Assembly: GCF_900113415.1 (NCBI RefSeq)
Contig: NZ_FOPH01000009.1
Span: 62,001-126,000, forward strand
DNA length: 64,000 nucleotides
DNA from: Oribacterium sp. WCC10
GTDB lineage: Bacteria; Bacillota; Clostridia; Lachnospirales; Lachnospiraceae
Direction of reading: 5' to 3'
Below are positions 28,578-36,812 of the stretch, in pieces (the stretch's first letter is position 1; each line of letters begins with the position of its first letter). The notes beneath the pieces were generated by a model that had not been told where the DNA came from, did no database searches, and was given only the letters and a program-made list of their open reading frames with translations. A program made the position numbers and the translations under genes.

Positions 28578-29699
28578 CTATTTAAAACATCTCAGTGCTT
28601 CAACCAGTGCCAGTATGGTAAGCGACTGGCCATAGGCCATGGGGGCAATGAGTATATTCTTGTAATGATCTTTGTTCATGCCCATACCTGTTCCGCCTGA
28701 GACATTAAGCACAGTGCCATCTTCTGCGATATTGTCGAGTATTCCCCTGATTGCTTGTTTTACACATGCTTTATAGGAGTCATCCAGAATACCCAGTCTA
28801 AGCCCCTTGAGTATACCCGCTGTAATGGCTGCAGATCCGGAAACCTCTTCGTAGCTGTCTGCATCATCAAGGACTGTGTGCCAAAGTCCGCTTTTGGCCT
28901 GAAGATTCTTAAGTGCTGAGACCTGCGCCTTGTAGCAATCAAGTATGAAGCTCTTCACACCGGAATTGAGGGGGTTCCTGAATTCCTCCAGATAGTCGAG
29001 GATTCCCAATGTGAACCAGCTGTTGCCACGGCACCAGAACACTTCACCGAAATTGTTGTTTTCATTGAATGTCCAGCCATGATAGAATAGTCCTGTTTTC
29101 TTATCATAGAGATACTTTATATGCATAAGTACCTGATGTATCCCCTCATTTATCCAGGTTTCATTCTGATACTTCTGTCCCATCCTGTTAAGGAAGAGCA
29201 CTGTCATAAAGATGGTGTCGATCCACATCTCATTTTCATTGAGACGAACTCCCTGACGATCACCATTTGCGCTAGTGACATGCTGGAATCCTCCCTCCTT
29301 TGTCCTTGGCAGACAGTTCATGAGCCAGTCTGCCCAACTCAGGCAGAGCTTTTCGTAATTCTTGTCATTGAGATTCCGGTTAAGTTCTGAAAGAGTCAGA
29401 AGCGGCGTTGTAGTATTAATGTTTCTTGACGGAAGTCCTGATTCTATATTCCTGTCGAACCAGGCCTTAAGAAATGCTGTATACTCGTCGCTTCCGTCTA
29501 TTTCCATCTTATTGATAAGTCCATAAAGACCGACCCCCTGCGGCCAATCCCACTCGCTTATTCCGAAATCTCTTTTGAAGTATCCGATGGACTCTCCTTT
29601 ATCCTTAAGTTCGGACTCATTATCCGGTCCGTCAAGATTCATTAGTTTCTGAATCACTAGTTCCAGTTTATTCTTTATTTCAGTTTTGTTGATTTCCAT
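28578..29699 (-). CDS. Unsaturated rhamnogalacturonyl hydrolase, GH105 (YteR/RhiN-like)
   Basis: The 373-residue protein has the alpha/alpha-barrel pattern of GH88/GH105 enzymes. Landmarks are WDWPQGVGLYGL near the start, the catalytic aspartate region ENEMWIDTIFM, and FWCRGNSWFTLGI. These enzymes hydrate the double bond of 4,5-unsaturated galacturonic acid joined to rhamnose, releasing rhamnose and a keto-uronate. There is no signal peptide, so it acts in the cytoplasm on imported disaccharides. It is divergent from an AraC regulator and next to a TRAP transporter and the rhamnose genes, which fits a rhamnogalacturonan I pathway. Uronate genes (kduI/kduD type) are not in the window. Confidence 0.92.
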   Translation of the reverse strand: MEINKTEIKNKLELVIQKLMNLDGPDNESELKDKGESIGYFKRDFGISEWDWPQGVGLYGLINKMEIDGSDEYTAFLKAWFDRNIESGLPSRNINTTTPLLTLSELNRNLNDKNYEKLCLSWADWLMNCLPRTKEGGFQHVTSANGDRQGVRLNENEMWIDTIFMTVLFLNRMGQKYQNETWINEGIHQVLMHIKYLYDKKTGLFYHGWTFNENNNFGEVFWCRGNSWFTLGILDYLEEFRNPLNSGVKSFILDCYKAQVSALKNLQAKSGLWHTVLDDADSYEEVSGSAAITAGILKGLRLGILDDSYKACVKQAIRGILDNIAEDGTVLNVSGGTGMGMNKDHYKNILIAPMAYGQSLTILALVEALRCFK

Positions 29700-29840
29700 C
29701 TGAAAATTATTCTCCTGCTATTTTAGTTTTACTGTATAAGTTCTGTATCAGTATATCGTCATTTTTAAATTCCTTTAGATAAAGGTGAGATACCGGTTGT
29801 ACAGTGTGGTTTTATGGCAAACTTAAGACAAACACATGTC

Positions 29841-29876
29841 ATGACGTGAGTGTCAAAAGTATTTGATACTCAGAAC
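29841..29876 (+). repeat. R1 repeat, left half only
   Basis: ATGACGTGAGTGTCAAAAGT and ATTTGATACTCAG match the first hairpin of R1; the second hairpin is missing. It sits in the 345-base divergent gap between GH105 and the AraC gene. Confidence 0.7.
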
Positions 29877-29919
29877 TTATATTTGGTGTAATACATATGA
29901 TTGTTCATCATTAAACCGG

Positions 29920-29948
29920 TTTACAGTTTTCCCGGTGGATTTTATAAT
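29920..29948 (+). promoter_or_regulatory. Sigma-A-type promoter of the AraC gene at 30045
   Basis: TTTACA (29920-29925), a 17-base spacer and a perfect TATAAT (29943-29948) lie about 97 bases before the start codon. Confidence 0.7.
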
Positions 29949-30044
29949 AATGATGGAGTTCGAACTTCTGAAACAAATGAACATTAATTTCAATCAGTTC
30001 TACCGGTTCTGACTCTCTATCACTATTCAAGGAACTAAATCATC

Positions 30045-30962
30045 ATGCTTGAACCCATCATCGAAGCCAACGAAAAACTCACTCTCTTCTGCTCCATTGA
30101 CGGTCTCGCCGTTGAACACAAAGTACGCTACGGTCAGTACGATATGAGAGTTAAGCATTTCCACCCGGAATATGAAATCTTCTACATCCTTGACGGGCAG
30201 CGTGATTTCTTTTTCGACAACCGTGTACATCATGCATCAAAGGGAGATCTGATTCTTATCGATTCAAACCTCATTCATATGACCACATCCACCGGCGAAG
30301 ATGATTTCGGACATAACAGAATCATTCTCTATATCACGCCGGATCGCATGAAGTCTATTGAATCGGCATTTCCGTCCCTTAACCTGACACGGTTTTTCAG
30401 AGCCAACTACGGTGTATATCATCTCAATGAAGAACAGCAAAACAACTTCATGGATTTCTACTACAGATTCAAAAGGGAATATCAGGAGAAAATGCCGAAC
30501 TATCAGCTTTCCATGGAATTTGCAGTTATGGAACTGCTGCTTCATATGACTAGAGATCTGAAACGCACCGACACTTTTGACGAGCACTGTCATGACAGTA
30601 AAAACTATCAGCATGCCTACGAAATCGCAGATTATCTCTCAGAACATTTCCGGGATGACATCGATCTTGATTTTCTTGCAAAGAACTTCTATCTCAGTAA
30701 GTACTACCTGTGCCGCACCTTCCGTGAAGTCACGGGCTATAACATTCGCGAATACATAAATATTTACCGCATCCGCGCGGCCAAGCAGCTTCTGGAAGAA
30801 ACTGATGAAAGCATTGATTCAGTGGCTTCGAAGGTGGGCTACCATTCGGCAACCCACTTCGAGAAGATATTCAAGTCCTATATGAATGTCTCACCTTTGA
30901 AGTATCGTAAGCAACGTAATGTCTACGTCAGCATGATACCTGTGATGAATCATCTGACATGA
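30045..30962 (+). CDS. AraC-family regulator with cupin domain, pectin/rhamnose locus
   Basis: The 305-residue protein has an N-terminal cupin sugar-sensing domain (about 20-150; KHFHPEYEIFYILDGQRDF with metal or sugar-binding histidines). The C-terminal AraC DNA-binding domain (about 195-295) shows two helix-turn-helix motifs (LDFLAKNFYLSKYYLCRTF and SIDSVASKVGYHSATHFEKIF). It is divergent from GH105 and converges on dctM with a 23-base gap. This placement suggests that it activates the GH105 and TRAP genes in response to a pectin-derived sugar. The ATG comes with only a weak GGAAC upstream. Confidence 0.9.
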   Translation: MLEPIIEANEKLTLFCSIDGLAVEHKVRYGQYDMRVKHFHPEYEIFYILDGQRDFFFDNRVHHASKGDLILIDSNLIHMTTSTGEDDFGHNRIILYITPDRMKSIESAFPSLNLTRFFRANYGVYHLNEEQQNNFMDFYYRFKREYQEKMPNYQLSMEFAVMELLLHMTRDLKRTDTFDEHCHDSKNYQHAYEIADYLSEHFRDDIDLDFLAKNFYLSKYYLCRTFREVTGYNIREYINIYRIRAAKQLLEETDESIDSVASKVGYHSATHFEKIFKSYMNVSPLKYRKQRNVYVSMIPVMNHLT

Positions 30963-30985
30963 TGATTCCGACAACTGTATGTACT

Positions 30986-32299
30986 TTAGATAAGTCCGAG
31001 TGTCTTCGGCAGCCACTCAGAGATTGCAGGAACAAATGTCACGAACAAAAGCGCTGTTACGATAACCGCAAAGTACGGTACAAGTCTCTTTATGACATTT
31101 TCCACCTTCAGTTTTGCCACTGAGCAGCCAACGAAAAGTACGCTTCCAACAGGCGGAGTGACTGTGCCGATGGCCAGATTCATTACCATCATAACGCCGA
31201 ACTGGATCTCATCCATGCCCACACTCTTCGCCACCGGGAGGAATATCGGTGTGAAGATCATGAGGGCCGGAGCCATATCCATGAAGGTTCCAACGATGAG
31301 CAGGATAATGTTTATGATGAGGAGAATCACTATCCTGTTGTCTGACACCGAGAGAAGCAGTGCACTGATGGCCTGCGGAAGTCCTGTGAAAGAAAGTACG
31401 AAGCTGAGAACCTGAGATGCTCCGATGATGAGCATAACGATGGTAGTCATGGTTCCGGCATCAACGAGAACCTTGTAGATGTCATTAAGTCCGATGCTTC
31501 TGTAAATGAAGAATGCCAGTATAAATGCATAAATAACCGCAACACCTGCTGCCTCAGTCGGCGAGAAAAGTCCGGAGAGAATACCGCCGATGATGATAAC
31601 TATCATGAGAAGTGAAGGAACCGCGCGCCAGAATGTGCTCCATGCTTCCTTAAGTGTGATCTTTTCTGTTCTCTTGACTACATATCCGTTCTTTGCCGCA
31701 TAGGCAAATGCTACCACTCCGCAAAGTACTGCCCAGAGAAGTCCGGGTATCCAGCCTGCCATGAGAAGCGCTGCCACAGAAGTTCCGCCGGCTGCCGCCG
31801 AGTACACGATGAAAGCATTGGTCGGAGGTATCAGCTGACCGACAGGCGCCGTTGCGATATTGGTTGCTGCCGCAAATGCCTCGTCATAGCCCTGCTCCTT
31901 CTCAAGAGGATTCATCACTCCTCCTATGGCAGTGGCTGCCGCGATTCCTGAACCTGAAAGTGATCCGAAAACCGTGTTTCCCGCGATGTTTGTAAGAGCC
32001 AGTGAGCCCGGAACTCTTCCAAGCACCAGCATGGCGAGATCGATGATTCTCTGTGCGATTCCGCCGTTACTCATGAGAGTTCCCGCAAGGATAAAGAAAG
32101 GAACCGCCAGAAGTGAGAAGGAATCTATTCCGCTTGCCATTTTCTGAGCTGAAATAAACATTCCAAAGCGTGGGTCCATAAACATTATTATGGTCACCAG
32201 TGCGGAAGAAATGATACTGAAGGAGATCGGAACCTTCATAAATAGAAGGAAGAAAAACACTACCAATAGAACTATCGCTGCCTGTGCCTGCATCATCAC
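30986..32299 (-). CDS. dctM: TRAP transporter large membrane subunit (DctM)
   Basis: The 437-residue protein is the DctM/SiaM-type large permease with about 12-13 hydrophobic segments. Typical stretches are LAVPFFILAGTLMSNGGIAQRI, FGSLSGSGIAAATAIGGVM and TPPVGSVLFVGCSVAKL. Together with DctQ it forms the membrane part of a tripartite symporter that takes up organic acids or acidic sugars using an ion gradient. Its ATG overlaps the dctQ stop codon by four bases, a sign of coupled translation. The locus suggests uronate-containing disaccharides as substrate. Confidence 0.95.
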   Translation of the reverse strand: MMMQAQAAIVLLVVFFFLLFMKVPISFSIISSALVTIIMFMDPRFGMFISAQKMASGIDSFSLLAVPFFILAGTLMSNGGIAQRIIDLAMLVLGRVPGSLALTNIAGNTVFGSLSGSGIAAATAIGGVMNPLEKEQGYDEAFAAATNIATAPVGQLIPPTNAFIVYSAAAGGTSVAALLMAGWIPGLLWAVLCGVVAFAYAAKNGYVVKRTEKITLKEAWSTFWRAVPSLLMIVIIIGGILSGLFSPTEAAGVAVIYAFILAFFIYRSIGLNDIYKVLVDAGTMTTIVMLIIGASQVLSFVLSFTGLPQAISALLLSVSDNRIVILLIINIILLIVGTFMDMAPALMIFTPIFLPVAKSVGMDEIQFGVMMVMNLAIGTVTPPVGSVLFVGCSVAKLKVENVIKRLVPYFAVIVTALLFVTFVPAISEWLPKTLGLI

Positions 32300-32790
32300 G
32301 CTGCCTTCCTTTCTGTCTCATTGGACTCATCTTTTATGTGCCTGACCAGTTCGAGAATCCTCGGCACCGTATAGAACACCATAAGGAAGCCCGCCACTGG
32401 AACACCCATATAATAGAACTCCATAGGCATCTGAAGTGCTGCTGATAACTGTCCTCTTGCATTAAGTGTTACCATGATGCCACCAACGATAAACACTGAC
32501 ACGCTCAGTATCAGAATCAGAGTCTCCACGAAGATAGCATTGAGTTTCTTTCCTTTTTTCGAGAATGTATCAACGATGAACTCAATTGCGATGTGCTGAT
32601 TCTTTCCGTATGCGTAAGGCACACCAAGCATCGTGAGCCAGATAAGTGCGTATCTCATAAATTCCTCTGTCCAGTCAGCTGCGTGGTTAAGAACAAATCT
32701 GGTGAATATCTGCCAGAAATTGGCTCCGACCATGCATACTATAAGGACAGCCATGATTGTTTCGATAATCCGATTTACTGTCTTAGTCAT
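32296..32790 (-). CDS. dctQ: TRAP transporter small membrane subunit (DctQ)
   Basis: The 164-residue protein has four transmembrane helices in the DctQ pattern (VNRIIETIMAVLIVCMVGAN, WTEEFMRYALIWLTMLGVPYAYG, TLILILSVSVFIVGGIM, YYMGVPVAGFLMVFY). It partners DctM. ATG 32790 is preferred because GGAATGGAG lies just upstream; the frame is open nine codons further. A short perfect palindrome CGTGATATCACG (32807-32818) lies just before the ribosome binding site. Confidence 0.92.
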   Translation of the reverse strand: MTKTVNRIIETIMAVLIVCMVGANFWQIFTRFVLNHAADWTEEFMRYALIWLTMLGVPYAYGKNQHIAIEFIVDTFSKKGKKLNAIFVETLILILSVSVFIVGGIMVTLNARGQLSAALQMPMEFYYMGVPVAGFLMVFYTVPRILELVRHIKDESNETERKAA

Positions 32791-32984
32791 TTTTTCTCCA
32801 TTCCGCCGTGATATCACGACCTGTTTTACATCGATATCTAAAGCCCGTTTTCAATATTCCGCCTAATTGTTTCCGGAATTCTGTTTACTCTGTAAAAGCT
32901 GTTTTTTCTGTTCTTCGGGTTTCAGCCTCCATAGAACATAGAGACCAATCAGAACCTATACAGACTTAGGATGCACAAGAAATA

Positions 32985-34007
32985 TCAGCTTCTGTAAAGC
33001 TCGATATCATCGTAGAGCTCTTTATATTCGCTGCCCTGTGACTTGTACTCTTCATGTATAGGCTGAACAGCTTCGATGAATGCAGTCTTATCGATATCCT
33101 TGTAGATATTGACTCCATGTTCCTTTGCTTCTTCAATGGCGGAATCCATCATGTCATTGTAAACTGCCTTGAAGTTGTCATTGGTCTCGGAAAGTGCCTT
33201 TTGAAGAGCTTTCTGTTCATCTTCTGAAAGAGAATTCCAGGTCTTTGTGCTGATAATGTATATGTCCGGAGAATACTGGTGCTCAGTGTAGGTGTATGAA
33301 CTCACGAGATCTTCATGTCCGTTTACTGTGAGCGCAAGCTCTGTGTTTTCAGCTCCGTCAACGATTCCCTGCTGAAGAGCCGAATAGGTTTCGCTGGAAG
33401 ACATGGGCACCGGAGTTGCGCCCATGGCCTCTATCATGCCCATGGAGGTTGTGCTGACCATGGAACGGATCTTCATGCCCTGAAGATCTGAAGGGTCATC
33501 TACACAGACATCCTTCTTGAGATAGTAGTTTCTTGAACCGTTTGCGTAATAACCTATAGCGATAAATCCCTGATCTGCAGTGGATTCAAAAAGCTTTTTT
33601 ACAGCCTCGCTTTTTTCCATGGCCTCATAGTAATGTTCCTGACTTGTAAATAGATAAGGTAATGCAAATATCGCATATCTGTTATCGAACTGACCGAGAG
33701 TGTTGGAGCTGACTTTCGCCATATCAAGAATTCCTGCCTGAACCATCTCAACCTCTTCCGTCTCGGATCCCAGCTGTCCGCTTGGATATATCTTGATGCT
33801 GAGGTCTCCGCCTGAATCTTTTTCTGTAAAATCACTGAATTTTGCAATGGTATCCGCAATCTCGGAACCGTCCTGCTGATTATGAGCAAGTTTAAGCTGA
33901 GTATTTCCGCTAAAGTCCGAAGCCTTCACACTTATGAAGGTTCCGCCTGCCACCACAAGCGCACAGGCTGTAAATGCAGCTCCTATGCGACCGACAATCT
34001 TTTTCAT
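32985..34007 (-). CDS. dctP: TRAP transporter substrate-binding protein (DctP)
   Basis: The 340-residue protein has a signal peptide (MKKIVGRIGAAFTACALVVAGG) without a lipobox cysteine, followed by a DctP-family binding protein. Seen motifs are YPSGQLGSETEEVEMVQAG, the substrate carboxylate-binding arginine region MKIRSM, and GVDGAENTELAL-like. The protein captures the substrate outside the membrane and passes it to DctQM. Absence of a lipid anchor is unusual for a Gram-positive binding protein; the uncleaved signal helix may tether it instead. It is the first gene of dctPQM, with AGGAGG before the ATG and direct repeats in its promoter region. The substrate is inferred to be an unsaturated galacturonyl-rhamnose disaccharide or a related uronate. 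Confidence 0.93.
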   Translation of the reverse strand: MKKIVGRIGAAFTACALVVAGGTFISVKASDFSGNTQLKLAHNQQDGSEIADTIAKFSDFTEKDSGGDLSIKIYPSGQLGSETEEVEMVQAGILDMAKVSSNTLGQFDNRYAIFALPYLFTSQEHYYEAMEKSEAVKKLFESTADQGFIAIGYYANGSRNYYLKKDVCVDDPSDLQGMKIRSMVSTTSMGMIEAMGATPVPMSSSETYSALQQGIVDGAENTELALTVNGHEDLVSSYTYTEHQYSPDIYIISTKTWNSLSEDEQKALQKALSETNDNFKAVYNDMMDSAIEEAKEHGVNIYKDIDKTAFIEAVQPIHEEYKSQGSEYKELYDDIELYRS

Positions 34008-34069
34008 AAACTACCTCCTGGCAGAAAACAATTGATACGAAATATTACAGATTTTGATTGGCCAATTCT

Positions 34070-34146
34070 ATGATGTAAGGAGCACATGTATTTGCCGCTT
34101 ACTAATGATGCGCCGTATGCACTTATATGTTCAATGCAGCACATCC
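34070..34146 (+). repeat. R1 repeat, strongly degenerate copy
   Basis: ATGATGTAAGGAGCACATGT, TATTTGCCGCTTACTAATGA and CAATGCAGCACATC follow the R1 layout with many changes. It lies in the dctP leader region. Confidence 0.5.
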
Positions 34147-34202
34147 TCATATTAAATTCTGTTGTTTCGTTGCTTCTTTTAACTGTAGATATAGTAGCAT
34201 TT

Positions 34203-34249
34203 TTGCATTTTGATTAATCTTTTTTAATTGCAAATTTTGATGATTTTTC
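34203..34249. promoter_or_regulatory. Direct repeats upstream of dctP, candidate AraC-type operator
   Basis: TTGCATTTTGATTAATCTTT (from 34203) and TTGCAAATTTTGATGATTTT (from 34228) are about 25 bases apart. AraC-family dimers typically bind direct repeats spaced by about two helical turns. The two AraC genes of this locus are candidates. Confidence 0.4.
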
Positions 34250-34295
34250 AAACAAAATTGCGGTAGCAGTTCAGGCAGGGATTGTGTTAGTTTCC

Positions 34296-34507
34296 ACCAG
34301 AGGGCATCAATCAAAAAACGGGGCGCTTCGGCAAAAAAATCCGAAAAAGCCCCCTAAGAACCACTACGCCATCGGCAGTTTCTGAGTTTTCCTGATGAAA
34401 ACTCAGAATTGCCGATGGGATCAAGGATAAAATCTCCAAGTTGTTCTAAGGGGAGCTTTTTTGATTTTTTAAGCCCTAGCTTAACGTTTTTATTGATGCC
34501 CTCTGGT
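34296..34507. repeat. 212-bp fold-back (long inverted repeat) element between dctP and rhaM
   Basis: The outer arms ACCAGAGGGCATCAAT (34296-34311) and ATTGATGCCCTCTGGT (34492-34507) are perfect. Further inside, AGCCCCCTAAGAAC (34349-34362) pairs with GTTCTAAGGGGAGCT (34443-34457). The tip is TCTGAGTTTTC/GAAAACTCAGA (34381-34391, 34397-34407), extended by ATCGGCA/TGCCGAT-type pairs. The whole stretch can fold into one long hairpin with internal loops. It has no open frame, and is unrelated in sequence to R1 and R2. It starts 12 bases past the rhaM stop codon. Confidence 0.8.
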
Positions 34508-34519
34508 TCTGATCAGAAC

Positions 34520-34837
34520 TCAATCCAGCCTGAATACCGGTTCAAGCTTTGGTTGTGCACCGGTAACAGGATCCATGACCAATTCGAGGATATCCTTCAT
34601 ATACTCGTTCCATCTGTCAACCACAGCACTTTCCGCCTGGGTCTTCTCGGCGTAGGTTACCCCTTTTTCGCACTCATAGTATCCGAAAAGTTCGTCTCCG
34701 TCTGCAAATATGGTGTAGTTTACGATTCCTGCTTTCTTCAGAACCTCCACCATCTCCGGCCAGATTTCGTTGTGTCTCTTTATATATTCTGCCTTGCATC
34801 CCGGTTTGATGCGGCCTCGCCATGCCATTCTTTCCAT
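34520..34837 (-). CDS. rhaM: L-rhamnose mutarotase
   Basis: The 105-residue protein matches the RhaM/YiiL family in length and motifs (RGRIKPGCKAEYIKRHNEIWPEM, TIFADGDELFGYYEC, DRWNEYMKDILE). It interconverts the alpha and beta anomers of L-rhamnose, using a histidine (RHNEIW) and tryptophan/tyrosine residues in the active site. This speeds entry into the isomerase step. ATG 34837 with AAAGGTG upstream gives the family's usual length; an upstream in-frame start would add 19 residues. A hairpin CCGGAC/GTCCGG (34873-34909) is in the leader. Confidence 0.95.
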   Translation of the reverse strand: MERMAWRGRIKPGCKAEYIKRHNEIWPEMVEVLKKAGIVNYTIFADGDELFGYYECEKGVTYAEKTQAESAVVDRWNEYMKDILELVMDPVTGAQPKLEPVFRLD

Positions 34838-34986
34838 TTTTTCACCTTTCTGTTTTATGCAAATGCTTATATCCGGACATAGATACAACAACATGTGTTC
34901 TGCGTCCGGTATTAACGTTGATTTATACTTTTATTTCAATTTTTAAATTCTATACTTTTAAGGTGCTGAAATTCCCCGTCAGTATT

Positions 34987-36636
34987 TCATTCTTCCGGTT
35001 TGTAACACTTTACATCAAATGATTCTGACACAGCTTTTCTAAACATCCAGAGGTCTTCATATACCCCTGCCGCTATCATTTGGGCTCCGATATTTCCGAT
35101 GGCTGTGGCCTCTCCGGGACCTGCAATTACCTTAAGTCTGGTCTCTTTTGCAGTAAGCTCATTCAGCCACTCTGCATTGGAACCGCCACCTACGATATGA
35201 ATAGTCTCATACCGTTTTTTTGTTATACCTTCAATTTCCTGTACTGCCTTTCTGTAGCAGACAGCGAGTGAATGATATATGACTCTGGCAATCTCCCATG
35301 GGGTTTCCGGCACCTGCTGCCCTGACTCACGGCAGGCCGCTTTCACCTCTTCTATCATAGATTTGGGGGCAAGGAATCTTGAGTCATTGGCATCGACTAC
35401 AGAGTTGATGGAAGCCTCTTTGGCTTTTGAGCATAGATTTGCAAAGCTGAAATATTTCTTTGCATCTTCTATGTTTATTTCTTCTGTTTCTCCGCATATA
35501 TCGTCCGACTTATGGGATTCTCCTGCGGTCTCCCGCTTATCCTGCATCTTAGGGTCTGATACCTCATAAGCTTTTTCAATATATAAATCGTAATCAGCAA
35601 TCAGCTCTTTCTGAACTGACTGTATCATCCAAAGTCCCATGATGTTTTTAAGGAAACGGAATCTGTGATCGAAGCCGCCTTCGTTGGTGAAGTTGGCATC
35701 ATGAGCCTCGTGAGAACGTTCAGGACTGAGAAGTTCTGTTCCGAGAAGTGACCAGGTTCCTGATGAGATATAAAGCACATCTTCAGAAGTTGAAGGCACG
35801 CTCATAACAGCTGAACCGGTGTCGTGAGTGGCAGGAAGGATGACCTTACAGTCAAAGCCAACCTCTTCGATGACTTCCGGAAGAAGACATCCACACTTTC
35901 CCCGGCTTTCGGAATCAGGTGTTTCTTTCAGATTTCCGGTGCCTACACATGTTGTCTCCCCGGACTGATCACGAGACTTCTCCTTTACAACAGTTCCCGG
36001 CATGGACAGTTCACCGAACAGCTTATCAGGAAATCCCAGCTTCTTTATCAGCTCCCTGTCCCAGTCACAGCTAACGGCATCCAAAAGCTGAGTGGTTGAA
36101 GCATTGGTATACTCCTGCTTCTTTACGCCCGTAAGAAGGAAGTTTAGATAATCCGGCACCATGAGAAAACTACCGGCCTTCCGGAGCCATTCAGGACGCT
36201 GTTCTTTAACCGCATTAAGCTGATAGATGGTATTGAATGTGGCCTTCTGTATGCCTGTGCGATCATAAAGCTCTTTTTCGGAAATCACTTTATACACTTC
36301 CGAATCCTGTCCCTCGGTACGACTGTCTCTATAGGCAAAACAGGGACCAAGTTTTTCGTTGTTTTCATCGAGAAGCACATAGTCCACCGCCCATGTATCG
36401 ATGGCCATGGAATAAGGAATCTTTCCTGCCTCACAGCACTTCTTCATACCGGTCTTTATCTCACGGAAAAGTCTTTCCGTATCCCATACCTTATGTCCAT
36501 TCTCTTCATCCATGCCGTTCAGGAATCTGTATATCTCTTCCAGCACTATCTTTCCGTCTTCAAGATGGGCAAGGATATGTCTTCCGCTGGAAGCACCGAT
36601 GTCCACCGCCAGATAGTAAATTCTTTCTTCGTTCAT
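34987..36636 (-). CDS. rhaB: Rhamnulokinase
   Basis: The 549-residue protein is an FGGY-type sugar kinase that phosphorylates L-rhamnulose to rhamnulose 1-phosphate. Motifs are DIGASSGRH at the N-terminal phosphate loop, IDTWAVDYVLLD, PATHDTGSAV, YISSGTWSLLG and the C-terminal IVGGGSNAEWLN. Typical RhaB proteins have about 480-490 residues; the excess comes from two hydrophilic inserts, near residues 235-265 (KEKSRDQSGETTCVGTG) and 370-410 (DPKMQDKRETAGESHK). Both lie outside the recognisable motifs. ATG 36636 with GGAGGTG upstream is chosen. The leader carries the shared rha hairpin. Confidence 0.94.
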   Translation of the reverse strand: MNEERIYYLAVDIGASSGRHILAHLEDGKIVLEEIYRFLNGMDEENGHKVWDTERLFREIKTGMKKCCEAGKIPYSMAIDTWAVDYVLLDENNEKLGPCFAYRDSRTEGQDSEVYKVISEKELYDRTGIQKATFNTIYQLNAVKEQRPEWLRKAGSFLMVPDYLNFLLTGVKKQEYTNASTTQLLDAVSCDWDRELIKKLGFPDKLFGELSMPGTVVKEKSRDQSGETTCVGTGNLKETPDSESRGKCGCLLPEVIEEVGFDCKVILPATHDTGSAVMSVPSTSEDVLYISSGTWSLLGTELLSPERSHEAHDANFTNEGGFDHRFRFLKNIMGLWMIQSVQKELIADYDLYIEKAYEVSDPKMQDKRETAGESHKSDDICGETEEINIEDAKKYFSFANLCSKAKEASINSVVDANDSRFLAPKSMIEEVKAACRESGQQVPETPWEIARVIYHSLAVCYRKAVQEIEGITKKRYETIHIVGGGSNAEWLNELTAKETRLKVIAGPGEATAIGNIGAQMIAAGVYEDLWMFRKAVSESFDVKCYKPEE

Positions 36637-36648
36637 TTTCACCTCCAT

Positions 36649-36692
36649 GAGCCAGGCACAAGTCATATTCATCCGGACTCGTATCTGACACA
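36649..36692 (-). promoter_or_regulatory. rha leader hairpin, rhaB copy
   Basis: The reverse-strand RNA forms a stem of about 14 pairs with an 11-base loop containing GGATGAAT. It ends directly before the ribosome binding site of rhaB (36641-36648). It matches the hairpin at 37682-37726 before rhaD, with a compensatory pair (U-A at 36677/36663 here, C-G there). Confidence 0.65.
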
Positions 36693-36812
36693 TTATTCGT
36701 TCTGATGCTTACTTTCAGGTTTTTCGTAAGTCTTTGTGTATCTCCCGATATATCAAAAAACGTCGGCTCCGGGATCAATAGGGAGCCAACGCCAAGTTTG
36801 CATTAACCTGAT

